A DNA stretch of 64,000 nucleotides from Alphaproteobacteria bacterium (lineage in GTDB: Bacteria > Pseudomonadota > Alphaproteobacteria > Rhizobiales > Rhizobiaceae), in NCBI GenBank assembly GCA_024742485.1, contig JANSYK010000004.1, positions 248,001 through 312,000 on the forward strand, read 5' to 3'. Positions within the stretch are counted from its first letter, which is position 1, and each line of letters opens with the position of its first letter. The notes under the pieces were generated by a model that saw nothing but the letters and a program-made list of their open reading frames with translations, had not been told where the DNA came from and did not search any database. Position numbers and translations under genes: made by a program. Below, piece after piece: positions 9,251 through 17,774 of the stretch.

Positions 9251-10171
9251 TTACGGTGCCGATCCCGGCTGGTGCGCTGGCGCATCGATTGCCGCAAACA
9301 CGCGGACCAGTCGATCAGCAAGCGCGCGCACGCGCCGCGGCCGGACGCGGGCCGGCGGGAACAGCATATGGATTGGTATCGGCGGCGCAGCATATTGGGC
9401 AAGCAGTTCAACCAACCTGCCCGCCTGCAGGTCCACGCCGACATCCAGTTCTGATTTCAGGATGATGCCATGGCCATCCAGACACCATTGCCTGACCAGG
9501 GCGCCATCATTGGCAACCCTGTCCCCGCGCACCGTGATTGCCGTCGCTGAACGAGCCGTCCCCAGGTGCCAGACATTGTCCAGGGATGTCCCGAACCGCA
9601 TGACAAGGCAATTGTGATTTTTGAGATCATCGGGGGTTTGCGGTTCGCCATGGATTTTCAGATAGGCCGGCGCGGCACACACGACGCGCCGTTTTTGTGA
9701 CAGCCGCCTCACCCGCAACGAACTGTCGGCAATGTCGCCAAACCGCACGGCAATGTCGATGCCCTCCGCAACGATATCGACATATCCATCCGACAGGAGA
9801 ATCTCCACCGAGATCGCCGGATGCTCGGCCAGGAAAAGGCTGACCGCCGGCGCGATGAGCGAACGCCCGGTATCGATGGGCGCACTGATGCGTATCGGGC
9901 CGGACAGCGCCCGCGCACCATACCGAATGCGGCTATCCAAATCGGCCACCTCTCCCAAAACCGATTTGGCTCCCTCGACAAGCGCGCGCCCCTCGTCAGT
10001 GAGGCTGATCGCACGCGTTGTTCGGTTCAGCAGAACAACACCGTAGTGGGCTTCCAGTGCGGCCAGCCTCTCGGACACCGTTGTCGGCGACAATCCACAT
10101 TCGCGCCCGGCAGCGGTGAGACTGCCTTTTTCGACGATTTGCACGAACAGGGCGATGTTACCAAGCAGCAT
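9251..10171 (-). CDS. LysR-family transcriptional regulator
   Basis: A 306-residue LTTR with an N-terminal winged helix (NIALFVQIVEKGSLTAAG then LSPTTVSERLAALE) and a substrate-binding domain with RVRRLSQKRRVVCAAPAYL, as in the CrgA-like LysR group. The start at 10171 is set by homology; the upstream open frame to 10834 is antisense to the next two genes. It is divergent from the monooxygenase/oxidoreductase pair with a 99-bp AT-rich gap, the standard LTTR layout, so that pair is its most likely target. The inducer is unknown. Confidence 0.9.
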   Translation of the reverse strand: MLLGNIALFVQIVEKGSLTAAGRECGLSPTTVSERLAALEAHYGVVLLNRTTRAISLTDEGRALVEGAKSVLGEVADLDSRIRYGARALSGPIRISAPIDTGRSLIAPAVSLFLAEHPAISVEILLSDGYVDIVAEGIDIAVRFGDIADSSLRVRRLSQKRRVVCAAPAYLKIHGEPQTPDDLKNHNCLVMRFGTSLDNVWHLGTARSATAITVRGDRVANDGALVRQWCLDGHGIILKSELDVGVDLQAGRLVELLAQYAAPPIPIHMLFPPARVRPRRVRALADRLVRVFAAIDAPAHQPGSAP

Positions 10172-10270
10172 CTTACGGAAACTCCGGATTATTTTTGTAT
10201 AATTTCCCTGATTATCTTGAATCAACAAACAATTATTTGAATGGTCATCATCAATCAAGGAGCCAAAGCC

Positions 10271-10561
10271 ATGGGCACACTGACAATCGTTGCCAATATC
10301 CGCGCCAATCCCGACAAGATCGATCTGGTAAGGGCCGAACTGGAGAAACTGGTCCCAATCACCCGAGCCGAAAAGGGCTGCATCCAGTATGATCTCCACC
10401 AGGACAACGACGATCCGTCCCATTTCATGTTTTACGAGAACTGGGAATCGCGCGATCTGTGGCAGACCCACATGAATGCGCCGCATCTGAGCGCCTATAT
10501 GGACGCAACGGATGGCGCGATTGCCGATTTCACCCTGCACGAAATGACACGCACCCTTTGA
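10271..10561 (+). CDS. Antibiotic-biosynthesis-monooxygenase (ABM) fold protein, YgiN-like
   Basis: A 96-residue dimeric alpha/beta barrel protein. Family members are cofactor-free quinol monooxygenases or haem-handling proteins. The family pattern is clear: TIVANIRANPDKIDLVRAEL, then TRAEKGCIQYDLHQ, then FMFYENWESRDLWQTHMNAPHL (quoted in parts). The ATG at 10271 lies 8 bases after AAGGAG; the earlier ATG at 10241 has no such site. It is followed after 28 bp by an MDR oxidoreductase and sits beside a divergent LysR gene, suggesting a small quinone- or aldehyde-detoxifying operon. Confidence 0.87.
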   Translation: MGTLTIVANIRANPDKIDLVRAELEKLVPITRAEKGCIQYDLHQDNDDPSHFMFYENWESRDLWQTHMNAPHLSAYMDATDGAIADFTLHEMTRTL

Positions 10562-10589
10562 CGGGTGACCGCGTTTGGGAGACAGATCG

Positions 10590-11597
10590 ATGAAAGCCGT
10601 TGCCGTGACCCAATACCTCCCGGTCGAGGATCCAGAAGCTTTTCTGGACGTCCAAATACCCAAACCAGTCCCTGCGGGCCGCGACCTTCTGGTCGCCGTA
10701 AAGGCTGTTTCGATCAACCCGGTCGACACAAAAATACGAAAATCGATGAACACCATCGAAGACACGCCTCGGATACTCGGCTGGGATGCCAGCGGAGTGG
10801 TGGAAGCCGTCGGCGCCGATGTCACGCTCTTCAAGCCAGGTGATGCGGTTTACTATGCAGGTGACATTACGCGGTCGGGAAGCAATGCCGAGTTTCAGCT
10901 CGTTGATGAGCGCATCGTCGGGCACAAATCCAAGTCGCTTGATCATCCGCAAGCGGCCGCTCTGCCACTGACGACCATCACGGCCTATGAAGCATTCTTC
11001 GATCGCCTTGGCATCGACAGGAACGGGGCGGACGCCGGCCAGTCGGTCCTGATCATAGGCGCCGGCGGAGGTGTCGGTTCCATCGCAATTCAGCTTGCCA
11101 AAGCGGCAGGGTTGACAGTGATCGCAACAGCATCGCGTCCAGAATCCGTGGACTGGGTCAGGACCCTGGGAGCGGATCACGTGATCAATCACCGCAAGCT
11201 GATGGTTGAACAGACACGCGCGCTCGGCTTCGACCATGTCGATCACATTGCAATATTCAACGACATGCGCCACTGGGACGCCGCGGTTGAGCTGATCCGG
11301 CCGCAGGGGGGCATTGTCTCCATCGACAACACCGATCAGCCGCTGCCGATGGAGGGTATGAAAACCAAAGCGGCCAGTCTGCACTGGGAGTTCATGTTTG
11401 CGCGGTCGATGTTTGAAACACCCGACATGATCGAACAACATAAATTGCTCAACCATGTGGCTGACGAGATTGATGCGGGGCACATTCGCACCACGCTCAG
11501 CAAGACACTCAGCCCGATCAACGCACACAATATCCGAACCGCCCATGCCCTGATTGAAACAGGCAGCGCGACCGGGAAAATTGTCGTGCACGAATAG
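10590..11597 (+). CDS. Medium-chain dehydrogenase/reductase, zinc-independent quinone-reductase type
   Basis: NADPH-dependent reductase of the MDR superfamily (the 'zinc-type alcohol dehydrogenase-like' group). The 335-residue protein starts at ATG 10590 after GGGAGA. The GroES-like N-terminal domain (SINPVDTKIR, ILGWDASGVVEAVG) is followed by a Rossmann domain with GAGGGVGSIAIQLAK at about residue 155. Despite the common family name the protein contains no cysteine at all, so it cannot hold the structural zinc and is expected to be a quinone or enone reductase. It is co-directional with the ABM protein. Confidence 0.9.
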   Translation: MKAVAVTQYLPVEDPEAFLDVQIPKPVPAGRDLLVAVKAVSINPVDTKIRKSMNTIEDTPRILGWDASGVVEAVGADVTLFKPGDAVYYAGDITRSGSNAEFQLVDERIVGHKSKSLDHPQAAALPLTTITAYEAFFDRLGIDRNGADAGQSVLIIGAGGGVGSIAIQLAKAAGLTVIATASRPESVDWVRTLGADHVINHRKLMVEQTRALGFDHVDHIAIFNDMRHWDAAVELIRPQGGIVSIDNTDQPLPMEGMKTKAASLHWEFMFARSMFETPDMIEQHKLLNHVADEIDAGHIRTTLSKTLSPINAHNIRTAHALIETGSATGKIVVHE

Positions 11598-11627
11598 GCA
11601 CAATCGCAAATTGGGACGTCAGGGGAT

Positions 11628-11655
11628 CGTGATGGTTCCGGGATAAACCATCACG
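11628..11655. terminator. Hairpin downstream of the MDR oxidoreductase gene
   Basis: Perfect 10-bp inverted repeat CGTGATGGTT / AACCATCACG with an 8-base loop, 30 bp past the stop. No T-run follows, so it is either a weak terminator or an mRNA-stabilising hairpin. The rest of the gap to 11796 shows nothing I can assign. Confidence 0.5.
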
Positions 11656-11796
11656 GGGAAAGCATGTGAGATCTCGTACCACAAGCGTGATTTACTGATG
11701 GCACAAGTCACGGCACGCTCTTCCAGTCGTGCCGCATTCAATGCCTTTCCGGCATCGCATCAATAGGCTGAATTATCCTGGCTTGGAGTGACCTGT

Positions 11797-12204
11797 TTAC
11801 AAACCAATCGAAACGTCGCGCCCGGCGGAACGGATCGATACCGAAAAACCGGCGACCAGATCGATGAAAGCAATGACGGTAAGAATGAAGAAGATGTCGG
11901 TTGCCGCCTGTCGGACGAGCAGGAATTCCACCAGAAACGCCACGAACACCAATGTCGAGAGCAGATGATCGATCAGTGACCAGGAACCGGTTCGAGTTGC
12001 CTTGAGCACTTCAAAAAAGAGCAGCACCAAAGCCGCGACGATGACGGTGTCGCCAAGCTCCATCGTCCAGACCGCCCCTGATATCATGGCCACGCTGATG
12101 ATCTCGTTCGACAAGGACTCCAGGCCCAATCCGCCATAGGGACTGAACACCAGCACATTGTAGAAGATCAGCGGGATGATCATCAGGGGAATGGCTGCAA
12201 TCAT
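11797..12204 (-). CDS. Conserved hypothetical integral membrane protein
   Basis: A 135-residue product, almost entirely hydrophobic, with about four membrane helices (IAAIPLMIIPLIFYNVLVF, a second around VAMISGAV, a third at DTVIVAALVLLFFEVLKA, and two close segments around LVFVAFLVEFLLV and IFFILTVIAFIDLVAG). The start is placed at the second of two adjacent ATG codons (12204) because AAGGAG lies 7 bases upstream; the frame opens at 12231. No enzymatic motif is seen. It resembles small membrane proteins of unknown function found in Rhizobiales. No neighbour suggests a role. Confidence 0.7.
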   Translation of the reverse strand: MIAAIPLMIIPLIFYNVLVFSPYGGLGLESLSNEIISVAMISGAVWTMELGDTVIVAALVLLFFEVLKATRTGSWSLIDHLLSTLVFVAFLVEFLLVRQAATDIFFILTVIAFIDLVAGFSVSIRSAGRDVSIGL

Positions 12205-12524
12205 CATCGGCTCCTTGTCCACGATCGACACCGACGGGATGGATCGGATATCCCATGGCTTGGCGTCGAACGAATATATGGCAGCTTCCGCCAGTTTGAA
12301 ACCGGCCTTTCGATGCGGCTCACGGCCACACCAGGACGGTTCTCATTGAAATCGTTGATGCCTTCAGGCTTTGCCGACGCGGTCAAATCCTGGATTGCTC
12401 TGAGCAATGCTGCCCCACGACCGGAAACAACAAAAGGCCGGCTGTTGAGCCGGCCTTGACAGGGTTATTTAACGACCACACTCCTGAACGGGATCCGGTA
12501 TCGGGCCCGGGAGCAGGCCCGGAA
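12205..12524. other. Gene-free stretch between membrane protein and rpmF
   Basis: About 320 bases. It contains the rpmF terminator (listed separately) and otherwise no coding frame with recognisable content. Short open frames here, such as 12204-12407 on the minus strand, have no plausible start context. Confidence 0.5.
12425..12457 (-). terminator. Rho-independent terminator of rpmF
   Basis: Perfect 10-bp stem AAGGCCGGCT / AGCCGGCCTT with a 4-base loop. On the minus strand it is followed by TTTTGTTGTTT, the form expected of an intrinsic terminator, 68 bp past the rpmF stop. Confidence 0.85.
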
Positions 12525-12710
12525 TCAGGCCTCGTCCTTGACCTTCAGAACCTGACGGCCCCGATACATACCGGTTTTAAGGTCGATATGGTGCGGACGA
12601 CGCAATTCACCCGAATCCTTGTCCTCGACATAGGTCGGTGTCTTCAGCGCATCGGTCGCGCGGCGCATCCCGCGCTTCGAGCGGGATATCTTACTTTTAG
12701 GTACGGCCAT
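12525..12710 (-). CDS. rpmF: 50S ribosomal protein L32
   Basis: A 61-residue, strongly basic protein starting [20 protein letters not shown], the invariant N-terminus of L32, and containing the [19 protein letters not shown] core seen in alphaproteobacteria. It has no cysteines, so it is the zinc-free form. It is downstream of mtgA on the same strand with a 231-bp gap and its own intrinsic terminator. The mtgA-rpmF neighbourhood is conserved in Rhizobiales. Confidence 0.97.
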   Translation of the reverse strand: MAVPKSKISRSKRGMRRATDALKTPTYVEDKDSGELRRPHHIDLKTGMYRGRQVLKVKDEA

Positions 12711-12941
12711 TTCTTACTCCACTCGCGGGCAAATCGTGTTCCCCGGCCAGTTCGGGCCGAAAACGACGAATATCAATCTCGGAAATTGCGCGGGCTTATA
12801 CACCGCCACGACCGCTTTGACCAGCGTTGTCCCGCTTTTTTTTCTTATCCGCGCCCCGATATCGCACCTGCCCCTCAAACACCCAGCCCGTCACTTGTCG
12901 GGCCGTCGGGGATCAGTGGCCCAGGAGCCCAAAAACCAACC

Positions 12942-13658
12942 TCATTCCTCGAGGCATTTGATATAGGCGCCCGATTGTTTGGCGCGGCGTTCATTGATGT
13001 TGGCAAGGCGCGTCAGGCCGCGGGACGGCTTGACCGGATTGCGCAGATAGGGATTTGGCAACGTGACGGCAAGATAGGCAGCGCGGCGGCGCGACAGCCG
13101 GTCGGCGGACACGCCGTAATAATGCTGTGCGGCCGCCCCGACTCCATAGATGCCAGGGCCCCATTCGACAATGTTCAGATAAATCTCCATCAGCCGACGT
13201 TTCGACCAAACCGCATCGGCCACCATGGCCAGCGGGACTTCCAGGGCCTTGCGCACATAGGAACGGCTGCTCCACAAGAAGAGATTCTTCACGGTCTGCA
13301 TCGCAATGGTGCTGGCGCCCCGTGTACGCTCACCCTCGAGCGCCTCATCAATCACCAGATCCAGCGCATCCCAGTCGACACCATCATGAAAGCAGAACTT
13401 GCCATCTTCAGAGGTCAGGACGGATTGAACGAGCGCCGGGGAAATCCTGTCGAAATCCACCCATTCGCGCTGATATTCGCGCTGCAACACCAGATCACGC
13501 GCCATCAATGTCGAAACCGGGTGGACCGAACGCGACCCGTAAAGAAAGATCAGCGCGAGCGGCACACAGACCAATACCAGGACAACAACGATCGCGACGC
13601 GCCACAAAGCCCGTCGAATTCGCCGCCCGGTTCCCCGTTTTTTTTTCGCGCGCGCCAA
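12942..13658 (-). CDS. mtgA: Monofunctional biosynthetic peptidoglycan transglycosylase MtgA
   Basis: GT51 glycosyltransferase polymerising lipid II into glycan strands at the inner membrane. The 238-residue protein has a basic N-terminus, one membrane anchor (residues 20-42) and the GT51 motifs: catalytic Glu in [32 protein letters not shown], and [19 protein letters not shown]. There is no transpeptidase domain, as expected for MtgA. The gene ends at a CLEE tail. Codon use resembles the core genome. Confidence 0.94.
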   Translation of the reverse strand: MARAKKKRGTGRRIRRALWRVAIVVVLVLVCVPLALIFLYGSRSVHPVSTLMARDLVLQREYQREWVDFDRISPALVQSVLTSEDGKFCFHDGVDWDALDLVIDEALEGERTRGASTIAMQTVKNLFLWSSRSYVRKALEVPLAMVADAVWSKRRLMEIYLNIVEWGPGIYGVGAAAQHYYGVSADRLSRRRAAYLAVTLPNPYLRNPVKPSRGLTRLANINERRAKQSGAYIKCLEE

Positions 13659-13843
13659 CCGACCCCCGACATATCAACTCTCCACTCTTTCCATAAATGA
13701 CTTGGGCGCCAAATGGAAACAGAGCTTCAGACAAGTCTTTAGCAACCGTCGAATGACCGCTCTGCGGACTTTGCCGACCTTTCTAGAATCTGATGCGTGC
13801 GATAAAGGTGCTGTGATTCCATTGCGGATTGGTTGACCTCATC

Positions 13844-14353
13844 GTGACTGAATATACGAAACCCAAAATCATCTTTCTAAATGGTACATCAAGTGCTGGA
13901 AAATCGAGCATTGCGAGAGAGCTTAGGACACTCCTTCCAAAAGACTTTTGCTACTTCGCATCTGATCAACTAGCAGATGCCGAGTTTCGCGCCCTTGAAA
14001 AATCGGACTCCGAAAGACAGCGCTTTTTTGCTGGTTTCCATTTGTCAATTGCCGCTTTTGCAAGCTGTCACAATGATATGGTTGTTGAACATATCGTCGA
14101 GGAACGGGAATGGGCGAACGATTTGAAGCGCATGTTAGCTCCATTCGACACTTTTTGGGTCGGTGTCCATTGCGACCTTGAAAGGCTTCGACAACGAGAA
14201 AAACTACGTGTTGATAGAACACTTGGTGAAGCCGAATTTCACCTTAAGACACACGAGCACCTAACTTATGACGCTGAAGTAACCAACATCACGCATCCAT
14301 TGGATGCTGCAAAGGAAATTCACCGTCTTTGGCTTAACCGCGAGCTGACATAG
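13844..14353 (+). CDS. Chloramphenicol-phosphotransferase-like P-loop kinase
   Basis: Member of the CPT family (chloramphenicol 3'-O-phosphotransferase fold), cytoplasmic P-loop kinases, many with unknown small-molecule substrates. The 169-residue protein begins KPKIIFLNGTSSAGKSS with Walker A G-T-S-S-A-G-K-S-S. It has FASDQLADAEFRALE, the DMVVEHIVEE segment where the family carries its catalytic Asp, HCDLERLRQREKLRVDRTLG and a terminal HPLDAA-like motif. The base composition is visibly AT-richer than the neighbouring mtgA and ispA, suggesting recent acquisition. Start uncertain: GTG at 13844 is chosen; TTG at 13829 is possible. Whether it confers resistance is not decidable from sequence. 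Confidence 0.85.
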   Translation: MTEYTKPKIIFLNGTSSAGKSSIARELRTLLPKDFCYFASDQLADAEFRALEKSDSERQRFFAGFHLSIAAFASCHNDMVVEHIVEEREWANDLKRMLAPFDTFWVGVHCDLERLRQREKLRVDRTLGEAEFHLKTHEHLTYDAEVTNITHPLDAAKEIHRLWLNRELT

Positions 14354-14492
14354 TGCCCATGCTTTCTCCGAGCCAGAGTAAGTTTGGGCTCGAAACTGCC
14401 ATTGATGGGTTGGCGCAGATCTTATGTCTTTTGCACGCCGATTATGATCCTGCACCGTTGCCGCACCGTACACATCATGCAATGAGAGCAGC

Positions 14493-15407
14493 ATGAGTGA
14501 CGAAACCCACACATTCCTTGAATCGCTTGGCCTGCGTGCGCAGCAAGTCGAAAGCACACTGACAAAGCTGCTGAATTCGGACCTGCGCGACGACGAGATC
14601 GCCCGCCCGAACCACTTGCTGGCCGCCATGCGGCATGGGGTGCTGAATGGCGGCAAGCGTCTGCGTCCGTTTCTGGTTCTGGAGAGCACGGCGCTTCTGG
14701 GCGGTCCGGATGATGCGGCGTTGCGGGTCGCAGCGGCGCTCGAATGCCTCCATTGTTATTCGCTTATTCATGACGATTTGCCATCCATGGACGATGATGA
14801 TCTGCGGCGCGGCCTACCGACCGTGCACAAGGCTTTCGATGAGGCGACCGCCATCCTGGCCGGCGATACGTTGCTCACCATGGCGTTTGACATCATAGCA
14901 GCGCCGCAAACACAACTGCCGGACCGGCAAAAGACCGAACTGATCCTGGCCCTTGCACGCGCGGCGGGCCTCGGCGGCATGGCTGGCGGCCAGGCGCTCG
15001 ATCTTCTGGCTGAAACCACCGACCCGGACGAAGCGGCAATCATCCGCCTTCAGGCCATGAAAACCGGTGCGCTGCTGCGCTTTGCCTGCGAAAGCGGGGC
15101 GATCATCGCATCCGCCTCGCCGACCGACCGACAGCAGTTGAAACGATTTGGCGAGGCGATCGGACTGGCCTTTCAACTTGCAGATGATCTGCTGGACGTC
15201 ACGTCCGACAGCCAGGCGCTGGGCAAGGCGGCCGGCAAGGACGCCGCCGCCGGCAAGGCCACACTGGTCGCCCTGCATGGCACGCAATGGGCACGCGAAC
15301 AGCTTTCAGGTCTCGTTGAGGAAGCCAACCGGTTGCTGGAGCCGTTTGGCGAAAGAGCGGCAATATTGAAGGCTGCAGCGGAATTCATCGCCAACCGCGA
15401 GAACTAG
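14493..15407 (+). CDS. ispA: Farnesyl diphosphate synthase (polyprenyl synthetase family)
   Basis: Condenses IPP with DMAPP and GPP to farnesyl diphosphate. The 304-residue length fits bacterial IspA. Motifs: GGKRLRPFLVL for IPP binding, the first Asp-rich motif SLIHDDLPSMDDDDLRRG, GQALDL, LQAMKTGALLRFAC, and the second Asp-rich motif FQLADDLLDVT. In many Rhizobiales a similar gene sits alone. It precedes the decayed transposase that marks the edge of the accessory island, so the island junction falls immediately after its stop. Confidence 0.93.
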   Translation: MSDETHTFLESLGLRAQQVESTLTKLLNSDLRDDEIARPNHLLAAMRHGVLNGGKRLRPFLVLESTALLGGPDDAALRVAAALECLHCYSLIHDDLPSMDDDDLRRGLPTVHKAFDEATAILAGDTLLTMAFDIIAAPQTQLPDRQKTELILALARAAGLGGMAGGQALDLLAETTDPDEAAIIRLQAMKTGALLRFACESGAIIASASPTDRQQLKRFGEAIGLAFQLADDLLDVTSDSQALGKAAGKDAAAGKATLVALHGTQWAREQLSGLVEEANRLLEPFGERAAILKAAAEFIANREN

Positions 15408-15750
15408 GCGCGGACTCATAAACACGCAGCCAAAGGCGGATCGCTGAGAGCTTTACGAAGGCCAGGAAGTTGGCGGCCCACTTCTCGTAACGCGTGGCAA
15501 TGCGGCGGCAGTGCTTGATTCGATAGAAGAACCGTTCGACCAGGTTTCGATCTCGACAGAGGTTCAGTTTGAAGCAGATCGGCCCAATGCGAGATGGCGG
15601 TCAAGACGCGGTCCGATCCGCCGGCGCACGAACCGGTTATAGCAGGTGGTGCAAGGCCCATAGCATACGGGAAGATCCCGCCACGGGGCACCCAACTTCA
15701 ATACCCAAATGATACCGTTCGGAACCCGCATGTTGGCGTTGTCGAGGAAG
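15408..15750 (-). pseudogene. Decayed IS5-family transposase
   Basis: Reading the minus strand, the first part (about 15745-15615) encodes VPNGIIWVLKLGAPWRDLP followed by YGPCTTCYNRFVRRR, the N-terminal signature of IS5-family (IS427-like) transposases. A frame shift and loss of most of the DDE core follow. In another frame (about 15570-15410) comes NLVERFFYRIKHCRRIATRY and then KWAANFLAFVKLSAIRLWL, the C-terminal signature. The element cannot encode an active enzyme. Terminal inverted repeats were not recognised. It separates ispA from the lower-GC island. Confidence 0.85.
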
Positions 15751-15812
15751 CGCTTGCTTGGCTTTTCTCAGTGACCAAAGGCTGATCTTCCCTCTCAGTC
15801 AACAAGCGTAGA

Positions 15813-17588
15813 CTAATGCGCCGCCTTGGCCGCATCAGCGATTCTACCGATAAGGTCTCCAAAATGTTGATACAGAAGAAGCTGGCCTGCATCAGAGACA
15901 ACTTCGATTTTGATCCACGGATAGGCTTCACGGTATTCTGCGATTGTCGCAATGTCGGTTGCGGGGTCTTCTGCGCCGTTGACGAACCACGTTTTGATGC
16001 TCGCACATTGCATGAGCAAATGCGACCAATCGGCTTCTGTTGCGAGTACCTCCATGGTATAGGCCTGCGCAACATCTGTGGTCTCACCAGCGATCAGTTC
16101 TGCATTTGCAAGCAGAACGGGCCGCAGCTCATCTATATTCATCAAAGCTATATCAGCCGGAGACCGCTGGTTCATCTGCCGGTACATCTCAATGACACCA
16201 ATTCGCTTGGCCAGAGCAACTGCGGCCTTGGTGGTGAATTTCAGCAAATGAGGTGCATGTCTGGCAGTTGATAGAAAGAAACGGTGCCACTTCGCCATGC
16301 CAGAGTAATGCTGGTCTCCGGGCAGACAGGGGCGGGCACAAATGCCAATGATCTCGCTAATCATCTTTGGGTGATGTGCGGCAAAATCGGCTGCAAACAA
16401 CAGGTCATTGCCTTGTGTCAGATATGGCAGCCGCGCAATGCCAAGTTGGTTCAGCAGGAACAACGTGTCATCACGGGTGGAAGCGAGAACATCTGCCTTG
16501 GGATCCAGATTGTCACTTTGGCCGTATCCTGCCCGGATCGGGCAAATGACACGGAGCCCATGCTGAAAGGCCAGTTTGAGCATCGGCTTGTGCCAACGCG
16601 CCAGACCATACCCCATATGGGAGTACAAGACAGGGGCACCCGTCGCAGGACCCATATCGTGATAGTCCAACCGGCGCCCATCGGGTAACGTGACGGACTT
16701 GAAGGGCTTCCAAACCTCGACGGTGAGCCAGTCGGTTGTATCATAGAAAGATTCTTGAGTTGCAATGTCGGTGTCTGAGTTGGTTGCATTGGAAACATCC
16801 CGCAGCGACAACACGAGGCGGATCACCTCAGACTGTGTGCGCGCGTGCATCTTGGACAGGATGGATTTGATCTGCCCCCGGACTGTGCCTTCACTTGTGC
16901 CGCGTTCCGCTGAAATGGTTTTAGCGTCCAATCCTTCGACCAGTGCGCGTACGACCCCTTGCTCGGCTGCTGTGAGACCAAACACCTCTTGCAGAGTATC
17001 CCCCAATGCAGTCTGCCAGTGATAGCGTGTTGTGACTACGAGGGCGTGTTCGTCAGTCTGTTGGGTGGTCCTGCCCACCCTCCTTATCTGAAACAACGCG
17101 GGACCAAGTTGGCCACCAAATTCGATGTTCAACAACCGGTCCGGGCGATCTGCCGTTAAGAAGACATCCCTAACGCCAGCGGCTAAGGCCTCCAATGCCT
17201 CACCTTGCAGGCGCATGTCACTCAGATTCAAACCGTCGCTGATCTCAAATGCAGATTGTGCTCCCTGATTGGAGGCCAGCACGGTCAGGTCTCGGCTGAC
17301 AATGAAGGCTGCGAGCGAATTGAAAGGTGTCAATGTTGCCGCAAGGCTGAGCTTTCCATCTCTCTCTGCGGCGCGAGACAGGAATGTCTCGGCACGGTTG
17401 AGGTGAGCTTGGTAGGCATCGTCAAAGACGTCGATGTCCTTAATGGTTTGCCGTGCCGCGCTGGCGTCCAGACCGGCGTTGTTCCAAGCATCAATGAAAA
17501 GCTCAAGCGACTGGGGATCAAGCGCGATGTCATATAGCTGATTTACGAATGCGCTTGTTTCAATGTCTTTGCTTTGGCTGTCCGTCAT
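15813..17588 (-). CDS. LuxR-type regulator fused to a catalytically incomplete alpha/beta-hydrolase domain (paralogue 1)
   Basis: A 591-residue protein in three parts: an N-terminal PAS-like region (about 1-195, with FNSLAAFIVSRDLTVLASN), a LuxR/GerE helix-turn-helix (about 205-265, FGLTAAEQGVVRALVEG then GTSEGTVRGQIKSILSKMH), and an alpha/beta-hydrolase fold (about 295-591). The hydrolase strand-turn segments are present (CPIRAGYGQSDN, ADFAAHHP), but the nucleophile elbow G-x-S-x-G is replaced by TQGNDLLF and the final catalytic His by Gln (DAGQLLLY). The acid Asp region NGAEDPATD is kept. The fold is therefore probably a ligand sensor. Start 17588 is confirmed by end-to-end alignment with paralogue 2. 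It lies downstream of the LysE exporter on the same strand. Confidence 0.87.
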   Translation of the reverse strand: MTDSQSKDIETSAFVNQLYDIALDPQSLELFIDAWNNAGLDASAARQTIKDIDVFDDAYQAHLNRAETFLSRAAERDGKLSLAATLTPFNSLAAFIVSRDLTVLASNQGAQSAFEISDGLNLSDMRLQGEALEALAAGVRDVFLTADRPDRLLNIEFGGQLGPALFQIRRVGRTTQQTDEHALVVTTRYHWQTALGDTLQEVFGLTAAEQGVVRALVEGLDAKTISAERGTSEGTVRGQIKSILSKMHARTQSEVIRLVLSLRDVSNATNSDTDIATQESFYDTTDWLTVEVWKPFKSVTLPDGRRLDYHDMGPATGAPVLYSHMGYGLARWHKPMLKLAFQHGLRVICPIRAGYGQSDNLDPKADVLASTRDDTLFLLNQLGIARLPYLTQGNDLLFAADFAAHHPKMISEIIGICARPCLPGDQHYSGMAKWHRFFLSTARHAPHLLKFTTKAAVALAKRIGVIEMYRQMNQRSPADIALMNIDELRPVLLANAELIAGETTDVAQAYTMEVLATEADWSHLLMQCASIKTWFVNGAEDPATDIATIAEYREAYPWIKIEVVSDAGQLLLYQHFGDLIGRIADAAKAAH

Positions 17589-17774
17589 TCTTGAACTTGT
17601 TTGTTTCGTCACACCGTGCAAGGGGCAACGGGAAAGCTCCTTATTAGGTATCAGATCGGAGTGGTGTGCCTGTGTCCTTAGTTTATCACATCATTGGGCC
17701 ACAGACACACCAAGTCGCACTGGATCAGGCACAAGAGTATGCTGTCGCCAATGCGCTTGCGCGCGGTGTAGGAA

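Noticed and set aside
12456-13700. 414-codon plus-strand open frame across rpmF and mtgA
   Set aside because: Antisense to two clearly identified core genes; a long shadow frame typical of GC-rich DNA.
16606-16625. CCCATATGGG motif inside paralogue 1, similar to the 18-bp palindrome core
   Set aside because: It is the codons for Ser-His-Met-Gly in the conserved YSHMGY segment, so coding constraint explains it.
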